Origin: Catalinimonas alkaloidigena
Lineage (GTDB): Bacteria; Bacteroidota; Bacteroidia; Cytophagales; Flexibacteraceae
Length of the DNA: 34,253 bases
Assembly: GCF_900100765.1 (NCBI RefSeq)
Contig: NZ_FNFO01000021.1
Span: 1-34,253, forward strand
Direction: 5' to 3'
The notes beneath the pieces were generated by a model. That model made no database searches. It saw only the letters and a list, made by a program, of their open reading frames with translations, and had not been told where the DNA came from. The position numbers and the translations under genes are program-made. This document shows, piece by piece, positions 25,877 to 34,154 of the stretch (position 1 is the first letter of the stretch; each line of letters starts with the position of its first letter).

Positions 25877-25915
25877 ATATATCTATAAGAAGCGCATGTG
25901 CGTTTATAGATATAT
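25877..25915. repeat. 12-bp hairpin with inner CGCA/TGCG stem
   Basis: ATATATCTATAA (25877-25888) pairs exactly with 25904-25915. The 15-nt centre itself contains CGCATGTGCG, which folds further. It starts 4 bp after the solitary inverted iteron. Confidence 0.7.
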
Positions 25916-26017
25916 TCTGGTAATTGAGCTACTCTTATCCCTTTAAGTTTGGGCTTTTTGCTTGGTTCGAAGTTATTGAACTGTTAATTATCTTGATATC
26001 TTCTACCTATCGTATTA

Positions 26018-26039
26018 GATCGGTAGACACGATCTGGGT
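26018..26039 (-). repeat. Second solitary inverted iteron
   Basis: GATCGGTAGACACGATCTGG plus GT matches the inverted iteron at 25852 except for a few bases. It lies 187 bp before the end of the partition partner gene. A shorter match, GATCGGTAGACA, occurs at 25386-25397 between the array and repB. Confidence 0.7.
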
Positions 26040-26225
26040 CAAATGAATCACCCCCCTTTAAATTCATTATACATGCTATTAGAGCCCTTGAAGGATAACC
26101 ACCATCAGGAACTGGAATACCATATCAGCGGATCTCAGCTATCTTGTAGCATATAAAGAAGCAGTGTATATAGTAGTTGCCTAATAGTACCACAAATTGC
26201 GCCTTGAAGTATATATTCTTCTTTA

Positions 26226-26588
26226 CTAGTAGATCTTGCCTTTCGTTTTTACCTTTTTAGGTATATCGTAAAGTTGTCCCCCCCGCCCATGGCGTATGTA
26301 ATAGTAAAATAACTGACGAATGCATTCAGAATATCCACCATGGATACCTTCTTGCTGAACCATAGCTTCCAGTTGTGCAAAAAACTCTTGGGTAGCGCTA
26401 AAGCTACTTCCTCTCACTTTGGGGCTACTAGCCTCTCGTTCAAGGAAATCCTGAAATTCTGATAAGAAATTCTCTTCTACCGAAGAAACTGGGGGTGATT
26501 CTTGTACTGGTTGAGGATTATCAGCAGCTTCAGGTTGTTCAAAATTATCTTCTTCAATTCGATCGTATAGTGATCTTCGCTTGGCCAT
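26226..26588 (-). CDS. Small partition partner, probable ribbon-helix-helix DNA-binding protein
   Basis: A 120-residue protein. The first two-thirds are acidic and apparently disordered (RIEEDNFEQPEAADNPQPVQ). The C-terminal 45 residues (EGIHGGYSECIRQLFYYYIR then HGRGG) look like the strand-helix-helix of small centromere-binding proteins. It starts on the last base of the parA stop (TAATG), so the two are co-translated. ParA ATPases on plasmids are typically followed by a small ParB/ParG-type protein that binds the centromere and stimulates the ATPase; position and size fit this role. The fold is an inference. Its centromere may be the palindromes upstream of parA. Confidence 0.75.
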   Translation of the reverse strand: MAKRRSLYDRIEEDNFEQPEAADNPQPVQESPPVSSVEENFLSEFQDFLEREASSPKVRGSSFSATQEFFAQLEAMVQQEGIHGGYSECIRQLFYYYIRHGRGGQLYDIPKKVKTKGKIY

Positions 26589-27358
26589 TATGCTTGTTCA
26601 ATTTTTGTTAGTACTTCATCCGCTAGTTTCTGATAATCATAAGCACCAGCTGATTCAGGAGATACCTTAAAAATGTCCTGTTGTAAGCTGGGTGAGACAG
26701 CTAAAGGATTACTTTGCCGAATAGTCACATTGAATGTGGGATATTTGCCACTCAGCTCTTCAACTACTTCTCTATGGGAGCGTGTTCTACTTGCACGGTT
26801 ATATTGTGTGAATAAAATGCCCAAAAAATGCAAATACTGGTTTAACTCTTCTTTAACTCCATGGGCTAATGCATCAAGGGCTGAAAAAGCATGTACAGAA
26901 AAGAATTCTGGTCGCATCGGGACTAAGTATATACTTGACGCCGCTAATGCATTGACAGTGATTTTACCCAGATTCGGTGGACAATCTAGCAATACCCAGT
27001 CATACTGATTACGAAGAGAAGCAAGAGCCTTACGCAAACGAGTATCGCCCCCTACCGAAAGATTACGCAGTCGGTCATCTAGGTCGTGCATCAGTCGTCT
27101 GCTTGCTTTAATCAAGTCTAAATTATCACCAACATTCTGGATAGCGTCTGATGCGCGTCCTGGATCCATCAGCCAACCACTTGTATCTAAGCTTGCTCGG
27201 TTGTCCACTGTTTTGTAACAGCTTGAAAGGTTTGCTTGTGGATCTAGATCAATAAGTAGCACGCGCTGCTTTTTTGCTGCAAGAGCGGGTCCTAGGTTTA
27301 GTACAGTAGTAGTTTTCCCTACTCCTCCTTTCTGATTTATCACAGCAAGTACTTCCAT
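26588..27358 (-). CDS. parA: ParA-family partition ATPase
   Basis: A 256-residue P-loop ATPase that begins directly with the deviant Walker A box (KGGVGKTTT, residues 10-18, with signature K10 and K15). It has the Walker A' LLIDLDPQANLS (about 35-46) and Walker B WVLLDCPPNLG (about 120-130). There is no N-terminal HTH extension, so it is a short, type Ib/Soj-like ParA. It binds DNA non-specifically in the ATP form and moves plasmid copies through its partner protein. It is overlapped by the partner gene downstream. The upstream region carries two long palindromes that may be the centromere and operator. Confidence 0.95.
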   Translation of the reverse strand: MEVLAVINQKGGVGKTTTVLNLGPALAAKKQRVLLIDLDPQANLSSCYKTVDNRASLDTSGWLMDPGRASDAIQNVGDNLDLIKASRRLMHDLDDRLRNLSVGGDTRLRKALASLRNQYDWVLLDCPPNLGKITVNALAASSIYLVPMRPEFFSVHAFSALDALAHGVKEELNQYLHFLGILFTQYNRASRTRSHREVVEELSGKYPTFNVTIRQSNPLAVSPSLQQDIFKVSPESAGAYDYQKLADEVLTKIEQA

Positions 27359-27459
27359 TCAGATCTGTTTGTTTGCTGCCAAGTTACTATTTCATGTTGC
27401 ATTGATGAAATAGCTAATGATTCCTTTATAAAACAAATACATAATTATAAATATCGATG

Positions 27460-27506
27460 TTTAATACATATTTGCGAATGTGCGAAATTCGCAAATATGT
27501 ATTAAA
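27460..27506. repeat. Perfect 19-bp hairpin upstream of parA
   Basis: TTTAATACATATTTGCGAA (27460-27478) and its exact reverse complement at 27488-27506 flank a 9-nt centre TGTGCGAAA. It lies about 100 bp upstream of parA and may be a partition site, an operator or a divider between divergent transcripts. Confidence 0.8.
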
Positions 27507-27517
27507 TAATTGTGATA

Positions 27518-27557
27518 TCACCAAGTCATAGGATAATATTATCCTATGACTTGGTGA
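27518..27557. repeat. Perfect 40-bp palindrome without a spacer
   Basis: TCACCAAGTCATAGGATAAT (27518-27537) is followed directly by its exact reverse complement (27538-27557). Outside it, TGTGATA (27511-27517) is mirrored by TATCACA (27573-27579). Located 12 bp from the 19-bp hairpin and upstream of the structured RNA block. Confidence 0.85.
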
Positions 27558-27669
27558 CTAATTCGAAAAGTTATCACAACAAAGATAAATTGTAGAAGAG
27601 GCGCTAGAGCAATCTATTTATCCGGCTTGAGCTATCGGGACTAATGTCAGAGTGTCTTTACACATGCCT

Positions 27670-30345
27670 TGCCGGTGACGAATCGTACAGCCCCTACCGG
27701 GAGGAGCTGTACGATTCTGCTCAGTTCCACTCGGTAGAAGGACGGCGTAAAAGCGGCGGACGGAGCGTTCGGATTCAAGTGGGGGTGGCGCTCCTAATCA
27801 GTGAGGTCGGTTCCTGGCTCGAGGAGCGTGGACCTTCGTCAGCATCCTGTCGTGGCAGGCGGGTAGGAGCTGGGTGGCCGCTTCACATCCAGCATGAGTA
27901 GGCAGTCACAGCGACTTTCATGTCAGTACCGCCGGCATGGAGGACCACAAAAGCAAGTCAGAGCCCCCGCGACTCGCTGGGAAATGCGTATGAAGATAGG
28001 GGCCTGGGTAAATACCTTCTGTCTTTCCGAAGTCCTTCACTATTACGAAGGAGGAAGGAGTGGGCCGGGTCTGCCTCTCCAGCAGCCGGTCCTGGCGGAT
28101 ACCGTCGGTTCCGAGAGAGGAACTACCGGTGGAGGGTAGGTTCGAAGCCCTGCCGTCTGCGGTAGGAAGGGGATGAACAAGTGGAGCACCACCAAGGCCG
28201 TGACGGTCGATCATCCTACGGAGGTGGAACCGGACCGCACTGATAAAAGTGGCCGAGAGCATAGAGGACCGCCCTGTACAGCAAGCTGGTTGGACGAGCA
28301 CGCTGGCATCGGGGAGTCCACGAGACTTCTTCTGGAGGGGAACTGAGCCGCTAAAGCAGGTCCGCGCCCGGCGGCGTGTCATTTCCAGCTCGGCCAGCCC
28401 GCGGTCTCCCTTGAAAAGGACAGGGCCGGATCATTCCCCCCTGCCTAAGCACGAGTCGGAGCAAGCGGAATATAGAGATTGATCTTTCTAGCCAAGCACT
28501 ACGGTCACCGTCCCTTCTTCTCGGAATCAGCTCCATTCACTTGAGCCCGCTCGCCTAGCCTTATTCCGCCCATGGTCGACGAACTCATCCCTCATGTGAG
28601 AATAAGGCCAGGACGCGGAGCCGCTATTTTCATATAGTTCCGCGGGAACGCTACTTTGTTTTGTCTGCGGAACTGCGTCTACTGCGCAGTTCCACCCTTG
28701 ACCCTGCAGGAGCTGATTCAGCCGCAGAAAAACGGTAGCCTGGGGGGCAGGGCCGCCTCTAGCACTGAACCAAAAGGCACAGTGCTAGAGGAATGCTTAG
28801 CCGATAGAAAACAAAGAGGGGCTACTTCACCGCCGAGGTGTCGTGGATTGAAAACGTGGTAGGTCAGATCCTCACGCAAGCCGGGTGGTGGACCTTGCTT
28901 CCGCTGTACGTGAGTAATATCAGGGTAGGGGTTAACCCTGAGCGCTCGGCGCAGGACCTCGGGAAGGTAACCCACGAAAAAGACACAGCATCCTTCAGGG
29001 GTTGAGACCTGTCCCGAAAGGTCAGCGCTGATGCCTTCCCTGTGCTTCTTTCACGCCCCTGGGGACCAACAGCCGTTTCTCCGTAAACCCCGGTCCTGTG
29101 GGGGAAGGACAGGACCGCTCGGGTGTAAAAGCCCTACAAGGCCAGCCAGGTAACGAAAAAGGACCGTTCCGCGAGGAGTCCCGACAGCCCACGGGCGCCG
29201 TGGTTTCCGCGAGGGAACCAGAGGTGGGTTCCCTTGGCGGAACGGTCCTTTTGGGTCAGGCGGGAGCGAGCCCTCGCGCTGTGTCATGGTCGATGCGATC
29301 GGGGGAGGTAAAGGTGCCCGGCGACACCAGTTCTATACTAGGCAGGAGGCCGTCAGGTACCGCCGTGTTCACGTTGCCAGGTGGATTCTGGTGGGAGGCC
29401 ATCCTGGGCGGGGAAGGCACGGCCTGAGCCAATCGATCCGTTCCGGGCCGTGTCGTCGTTCGGTCCTGCGCTCAGAAGAACGGGCCCGAGGGCGTAGACG
29501 TGCCAAACGAGCCTTCCTTCAGCGAGGACGCTGGCGTCCCAGTAGGAACCAAGGAAGCCAGCTCGGGACCTGGGATATTGGCAGCAAGTTCTTCGTAGCA
29601 AACCTGAGGCAAGGGTAGCTCCCCCGTGCAGGGCCGCCGCCACGACGTGGGGTTCCCGAAGGAACAGCTCGAAGAGAGCAGTTTCCCACGCGGTCCTGTG
29701 ATGTTTCTCACAGGACCGGTAGACACATGGGACTAGGCCACTCGTGAGAAAAAAGCCCTTGAGGAGCAGTTCCTCCCCCAGACAGGAACCTGGGAGAGGC
29801 CATGGTGGCCTTTCAGATGCCGCCATCGTTCCCCTCGTCGCGCGTCGGGGGCTGGACCTGTCGCCATCGGCGTAATTACACGGCCCAGGTGCTGACCATC
29901 GCCTTGATCTTAGGCCAGCGAAGGACGGATCCGCATGTTGATCCTGGTGAGGAGAGGTTGCTCGGCGCTCCGGCGCGGTCCGGTGTAGTGATCAGGGCAG
30001 CTAGGAGCGTCCATCGTCGGTAAAGGCCAACTGACCCACGGGAAGGGTAGATCGCGGAACTGATCTATTCGCGACAGTTCCGGCAAGGGGCGTTGTTACG
30101 GGTAGACCTGTTGGGGAGTGGAAAACGATCCGGGCAGGTTCCAAGCGGATCGCTCTTTAGTAGTAAACACGGCGATTACCACAGCAGGGGAGGAGGAGAG
30201 GTGGTGGACCCAGGGTTCTTTCCCCATCGATGGGGGCAGGTAGAAGAAGTCACGCAGCCCCGCTTCCTCGCACAAAACCAGGCCTGACTCTGTAGGTCAG
30301 GACCGACCCGGCGGAACTGCTCGGTTTCGGTCAGTTCCGCCGACA
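27670..30345 (+). ncRNA. Giant structured non-coding RNA candidate, unrecognised family
   Basis: About 2.7 kb of GC-rich DNA has no credible protein gene but is dense in stable stems. Perfect or near-perfect examples: 27680-27691/27706-27717 (12 bp), 28558-28566/28600-28608 (9), 28669-28677/28685-28693 (9), 28756-28767/28780-28791 (12), 29091-29099/29109-29117 (9), 29157-29172/29237-29252 (16, enclosing 29201-29208/29213-29220 capped by a GCGA GNRA tetraloop), 29417-29424/29446-29453 (8), 29691-29700/29709-29718 (10), 30126-30132/30146-30152 (7) and 30309-30319/30332-30342 (11). Loops and joints are A-rich on the + strand (AACCAAAAGGCA, CGAAAAA), suggesting that strand is transcribed. I find no rRNA signature and no group I or II intron core. 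Ends are estimated from the composition change. Ornate large RNAs such as GOLLD, ROOL and OLE are analogues but are much shorter. Confidence 0.6.
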
Positions 30346-30470
30346 TGCTGCTTGATAAACACTATAGTGTTCTATAAGAGGGTCTATGTTAACAGGAAGA
30401 GGCATGCCCTATTGAATCCATATTGAGTGGATCGGAAAAGCGAAGCGTGTAAAAGGAAAGGTGTGCGTGG

Positions 30471-30638
30471 TTAACGCGCTTTTTTCTCTTTCTTTTTGTC
30501 AGGCGAAACACGGTGGGGGGGCGCTTGTTTTCGCTGGCGGATGAACTCACTAAGTAATTGCTGCTCTTCCTGGGTGAGCCGATGACCCTCTACCACAGTT
30601 AAGTCTACGTTTTCCGGCTCGGCTAAAAACTTTCTCAT
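30471..30638 (-). CDS. 55-aa basic-tailed small protein next to the acetyltransferase
   Basis: An ATG at 30638 begins two bases after the acetyltransferase stop, and the frame stays open to the TAA at 30471: MRKFLAEPENVDLTVVEGHR, LTQEEQQLLSEFIRQRKQ, then a tail rich in Lys and Arg (PDKKKEKKAR). The middle is a probable amphipathic helix (LTQEEQQLLSEFIRQR); the tail could bind nucleic acid. Near-abutting genes suggest co-translation. It might be an antitoxin or accessory peptide of the acetyltransferase, but no known family is recognised. A T-rich stretch on the coding strand's 3' side is lacking, so no terminator is seen. Confidence 0.55.
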   Translation of the reverse strand: MRKFLAEPENVDLTVVEGHRLTQEEQQLLSEFIRQRKQAPPHRVSPDKKKEKKAR

Positions 30639-30640
30639 GG

Positions 30641-31126
30641 TTAAAAATACGAATTTATCAGCGTGTTGGCTGCTTTTTCATCGATAACCATTAACTGGCC
30701 ATGGAGAACTTCGGCACCGAGCAGACGGTGGTAGTGTTCCACCAAGCGTGTCTTGGCGGTAAAAGAAACAAATCCAGCGTAACCCAGCTGCTCAGAGCGA
30801 TAACAGGCGAAAGCAAATAGGCTGATCGCCACGCCTTGATAGACTTTGTGGCGTCCTCGATGCGCCGGTGCGTTCTCCACTAAAGTGACGTAAAGATGAT
30901 CGCCGCGATCTTGCAGCCCGATCAAGCCATGAAGAATTTTTTCGTTGCCTGGCGTGACCAACTTGTAGAGCATCGCCTCCTGTTGAGCTTGCTTCCAATC
31001 AAAGAGCCAAGCCGTGGTGGTGCGTAAATCAGCAGCGGTCACTGGTAGCACGAGGGCATCGAATACTTCCCCGGTGCGGGTGTTGCGGATGGCTTGCCGT
31101 AAGCGAGGAGAGGGTTGAGCAGGCAT
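30641..31126 (-). CDS. GNAT-like acetyltransferase
   Basis: A 161-residue protein with the layout of GCN5-related N-acetyltransferases: a central strand YVTLVENAPAHRG (about 78-90), a pocket and helix in KVYQGVAISLFAFACYRSEQ (about 93-113), a strand AGFVSFTAKT and the closing helix LVEHYHRLLGAEVL. The canonical Q/RxxGxG/A pyrophosphate loop is not clear (HRGRHKVYQGVA), so cofactor use is uncertain. The N-terminal 50 residues are shared with no family I know. Some GNAT proteins on plasmids are toxins paired with a small antitoxin; here the small gene follows instead of preceding. It sits just downstream of the structured RNA block on the opposite strand. Confidence 0.6.
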   Translation of the reverse strand: MPAQPSPRLRQAIRNTRTGEVFDALVLPVTAADLRTTTAWLFDWKQAQQEAMLYKLVTPGNEKILHGLIGLQDRGDHLYVTLVENAPAHRGRHKVYQGVAISLFAFACYRSEQLGYAGFVSFTAKTRLVEHYHRLLGAEVLHGQLMVIDEKAANTLINSYF

Positions 31127-31352
31127 GGGTAAGAAACGCTTCCGACAAAACTATCGGATTAACTGAATAAGGAAGCACGATAAAAGGGTAAAACAGGGGA
31201 GGGTACAAGATATTATCTGCCGTACAGACACTAATCGTATAGCTGTTCCAGAAGGGCCTAACGGTAAAGTTAAAACGTATCAAAACCCCTTCTCGGTCTC
31301 TTCTCCACGAACCGTACTGCCTCTCACACGCCAGGCTCGCGCGGGGTAGGGT

Positions 31353-31392
31353 GTATCATTTTGATACAAAGACCTGTTCCACTCTGGAACAG
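31353..31392. promoter_or_regulatory. Two adjacent palindromes upstream of the second permease
   Basis: GTATCATTTTGATAC (31353-31367) and CTGTTCCACTCTGGAACAG (31374-31392) lie about 95-130 bp before the permease ATG. Either could be an operator; the second would form an 8-bp RNA hairpin. The rest of the 31127-31485 gap shows nothing recognisable. Confidence 0.4.
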
Positions 31393-31485
31393 TGTGAACA
31401 CTCTTTGGCCAGCAAAAGGGCCCGGATGGTTCCCAGGCGCGCTGGCACGTTTTTCTCACTATAAAATTAACTAACCGCTGTGCTT

Positions 31486-33930
31486 ATGCTGCGTAACTAC
31501 CTCCTCATCGCCTGGCGCAACCTTTGGAAGAATAAAGTCTTCTCCCTGATCAACCTGCTGGGACTGGCCGTAGGCATGGCCGCGTGTGTGCTGATTTTGC
31601 AATACGTTCGTTTCGAGCGGAGCTACGACGATTTTCACCAGCATGCTGCCGACCTCTACCGCATCAGTGCCCGCTCCGAGGCAGGAGCTGCCCGACAGAC
31701 GCCTCTGACCCCGCATCGGCTAGGTCCGGCGTTGAAAGCAGAGGTGCCGGAAGTGGTGCGGGCTACGCGCCTGGTTCTTCCGTGGAGCGGGCAGGCGACC
31801 ACTAGCACACTCAGTTGGGAAAATGCGGCGGGTACGTTGGTCAAGCAAAATTTCCGATGGGGCTTTTACACCGATCCTGACTTTTTAGCCATGTTTTCGT
31901 TTGCGTGGCGTCAGGGCGACCGCCGTGAGGCGCTCAACGGACCAAATCGGATTGTCCTCTCGGAACGTACGGCCCGCAAGCTGTTCGGCCACGACTGGGC
32001 AGACCACGCCTCCATCCTCGGGCAGACGGTAGAGTACCTCAACGAGTTCGACCGCTTCCCCCTGGTGATCACGGGTGTCATCGCCGATGCCCCGGAAAAC
32101 TCCCACTTCCAGTACGATTTCCTGGCGTCTTTCTCCACGCTTTCCACCGGCTGGGCGAAAGACTTTCTCGGCACCTGGGAAGGCAATGGCACGTATACGT
32201 ATCTGCAACTCGCCCCTTCCGCGGAGGCCGCGACGGTGCTGCCCAAACTCCAGCATTACTTCGACACCCACGCTCCCCAGGCGCAACAGGGCAGTCTTGT
32301 TTTCGGCCTACAGCCCGTCACGGACATCCACCTGCACTCGCACCTGGAAGACGAATTAAAAAACAACGGCAATGCGACCTACGTGTCGTTTCTGACGCTG
32401 ATTGCCGGCCTGATTTTGCTGGTTGCTCTCCTGAACTACGTCAGCCTGGCCACGGCCAAAGCGGTGGCGCGCGGCAAGGAGGTGGGCGTCCGCAAAGTGA
32501 TGGGCGCGCAACGTTCGCAGCTCGTTCGCCAGTTCCTGTGGGAAGCGGTCTTGCTCAACGGCCTCGCTTTTCTGCTGGCCCTGACCTTGCTCCAGGTCGC
32601 CCCCTCCCTGTATACCGCGCTGACCGGCCAAGGGCTGCCCTATCCCACTTTCGCGTGGCGGTGGCTCGTGCTCTTATTTCCCGTCAGCACACTTCTCTCC
32701 GGGTTTTATCCGGCGTTTGTACTGTCGGGCTACCGACCCTCGCAGGTACTCAAAGGAAAATTCACGCACTCCTTACAGGGCAAACGCCTCCGCCAGGGGA
32801 TGGTGGTTTTTCAGTTCTGGGTCGCGATTTTCCTGCTCATCTTCACGTTTGCTGCCTCCCGGCAGCTGGCCTTCATGCGGTCCAGCGATCCGGGATTCGA
32901 CCCCGAAGGCGTGCTGGTGGTGAACGGGCCGGGCAACCGCCAAGAAACCTGGATCGAATATGATCGGCGGAAGCCCGATCGTACCGCCCCCGACCCATTC
33001 AAAGAAGCACTGACACAAACGGCAGGGGTGAAGGCTTCGTCCCTGACCTGGACGGTGCCCGGTGAGCGCACCAGCGCCAGTAGAGTCGTGTTGGGCGAAG
33101 CGTACCACCACAGCACGCTGGATATCCTCACGGTTGACAGCGATTATGCCGAGGTATATGGGCTCCATACGGTGGCCGGCAGGTTTGATACCGATCACGG
33201 CTACGTGCTCAACGAACGCGCCGCTACGTTACTCGGCTATGCCCATCCCGACCAGGCCATCGGGCAGGTATTCCGCGACGACCGAAACCTTACCTACACG
33301 ATCACGGGCGTGGTGAAAGACTACCACCACCTTGGCTTGCAACACCCCATCCGCCCGATCCTTTTTACCCAGAACGATCCGAGTTATACGCTGGACTCGT
33401 ACTACAGTCTCAAAGTCACCGCCCACGATTTACCGGCCACCCTGGCGCAGATCCGTGCCGCCTATGAGAAGGTGTATCCGTATGAGCAGTTCACCTACTC
33501 CTTTCTCGATACCTATTTCGACGCCCAGTATCAGGAAGACCGGCAGCTCGGAACGCTTTTCTCGCTGTTTTCCGGCATCACGATGCTGATCGCCTGCCTG
33601 GGATTGCTGGGACTTTCGCTGCACATCGTGGTGGAAAAAACGAAGGAGATCGGGGTGCGGAAAGTGCTCGGGGCGTCGGTCCGGCAGATCGTAGGGTTGC
33701 TTTCGCAGGAGTTCGTCCGGCTGGTAGGACTCGCCAGTTTGGTCGCTCTGCCCCTTGTCTACCTCGTGCTACAGGAATGGCTGAGTCACTACGCCACCCG
33801 CATTCCTCTGGAAGGCGGGTTGTTCTTCGTACCCCTCGGTGCGGTAGTCCTTCTGGCCTTGATGACAGTCAGCTTCCAGACGATCCGCGCTGCACTCGCC
33901 AATCCCATCGAGGCGCTACGCAGTGAGTAA
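31486..33930 (+). CDS. FtsX-type ABC transporter permease (MacB-like), second copy
   Basis: A protein of 814 residues from the ATG at 31486; a GTG two codons earlier is less likely. Same architecture as the permease at 20719-23145: start MLRNYLLIAWRNLWKNKVFS, a first helix, a MacB-like periplasmic domain with the DDFH and PENSHFQYDFL segments, a first FtsX bundle with KEVGVRKVMGAQRSQLVRQF (about 325-345), a second periplasmic domain, and a final bundle with KEIGVRKVLGASVRQIVGLL (about 715-735) ending NPIEALRSE. The two are clearly related but diverged, so this is an old duplication, not a recent copy. No ATPase partner is encoded nearby. A truncated AraC-type regulator lies convergently downstream. 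Confidence 0.92.
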   Translation: MLRNYLLIAWRNLWKNKVFSLINLLGLAVGMAACVLILQYVRFERSYDDFHQHAADLYRISARSEAGAARQTPLTPHRLGPALKAEVPEVVRATRLVLPWSGQATTSTLSWENAAGTLVKQNFRWGFYTDPDFLAMFSFAWRQGDRREALNGPNRIVLSERTARKLFGHDWADHASILGQTVEYLNEFDRFPLVITGVIADAPENSHFQYDFLASFSTLSTGWAKDFLGTWEGNGTYTYLQLAPSAEAATVLPKLQHYFDTHAPQAQQGSLVFGLQPVTDIHLHSHLEDELKNNGNATYVSFLTLIAGLILLVALLNYVSLATAKAVARGKEVGVRKVMGAQRSQLVRQFLWEAVLLNGLAFLLALTLLQVAPSLYTALTGQGLPYPTFAWRWLVLLFPVSTLLSGFYPAFVLSGYRPSQVLKGKFTHSLQGKRLRQGMVVFQFWVAIFLLIFTFAASRQLAFMRSSDPGFDPEGVLVVNGPGNRQETWIEYDRRKPDRTAPDPFKEALTQTAGVKASSLTWTVPGERTSASRVVLGEAYHHSTLDILTVDSDYAEVYGLHTVAGRFDTDHGYVLNERAATLLGYAHPDQAIGQVFRDDRNLTYTITGVVKDYHHLGLQHPIRPILFTQNDPSYTLDSYYSLKVTAHDLPATLAQIRAAYEKVYPYEQFTYSFLDTYFDAQYQEDRQLGTLFSLFSGITMLIACLGLLGLSLHIVVEKTKEIGVRKVLGASVRQIVGLLSQEFVRLVGLASLVALPLVYLVLQEWLSHYATRIPLEGGLFFVPLGAVVLLALMTVSFQTIRAALANPIEALRSE

Positions 33931-34154
33931 ATACCTGAGAGACGTCAACCCAAGGAGCTGCGTTCAGAAGCGAGCGGTGGAAGGCAACCACGCGCGCTGA
34001 GAACCAAAAAACACAACTCACCGGACTTCAGTTGAAAATAAACCTTCTCCAATCGATGCAAGCTGTTTGACAACTGCCTAAATGTTAAGTAGGCCCTTAC
34101 AGTAACAATTGTCCTTCAAGTCACAAATTAAGCAGTAAGGAGAGGTATTCGCCG

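Larger units (their letters stand above)
25365..26225. other. Plasmid origin region (oriV)
   Basis: This 860-bp gene-free, AT-rich stretch lies between repB and the partition genes. It holds the iteron array, two solitary inverted iterons and three long perfect hairpins (listed separately). A run of short TATAAAA-type repeats at 25574-25600 would melt easily. No perfect DnaA box was found by eye. The end near the partition gene (26041-26225) shows nothing recognisable. Confidence 0.75.

Noticed and set aside
28140-28160. tRNA T-loop-like sequence GGTTCGAAGCCC
   Set aside because: No matching acceptor, D or anticodon arms at the proper distances; probably a loop motif inside the structured RNA.
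27644-30287. Many open frames of 60-157 codons in the GC-rich block
   Set aside because: They lie in all frames of both strands, overlap each other, are rich in Pro, Arg and Ser as expected from chance GC-rich frames, and contain no recognisable domain.
27670-30345. rRNA operon, group I or group II intron
   Set aside because: No conserved 16S or 23S motif, no domain V-like hairpin and no intron-encoded reverse transcriptase could be found.
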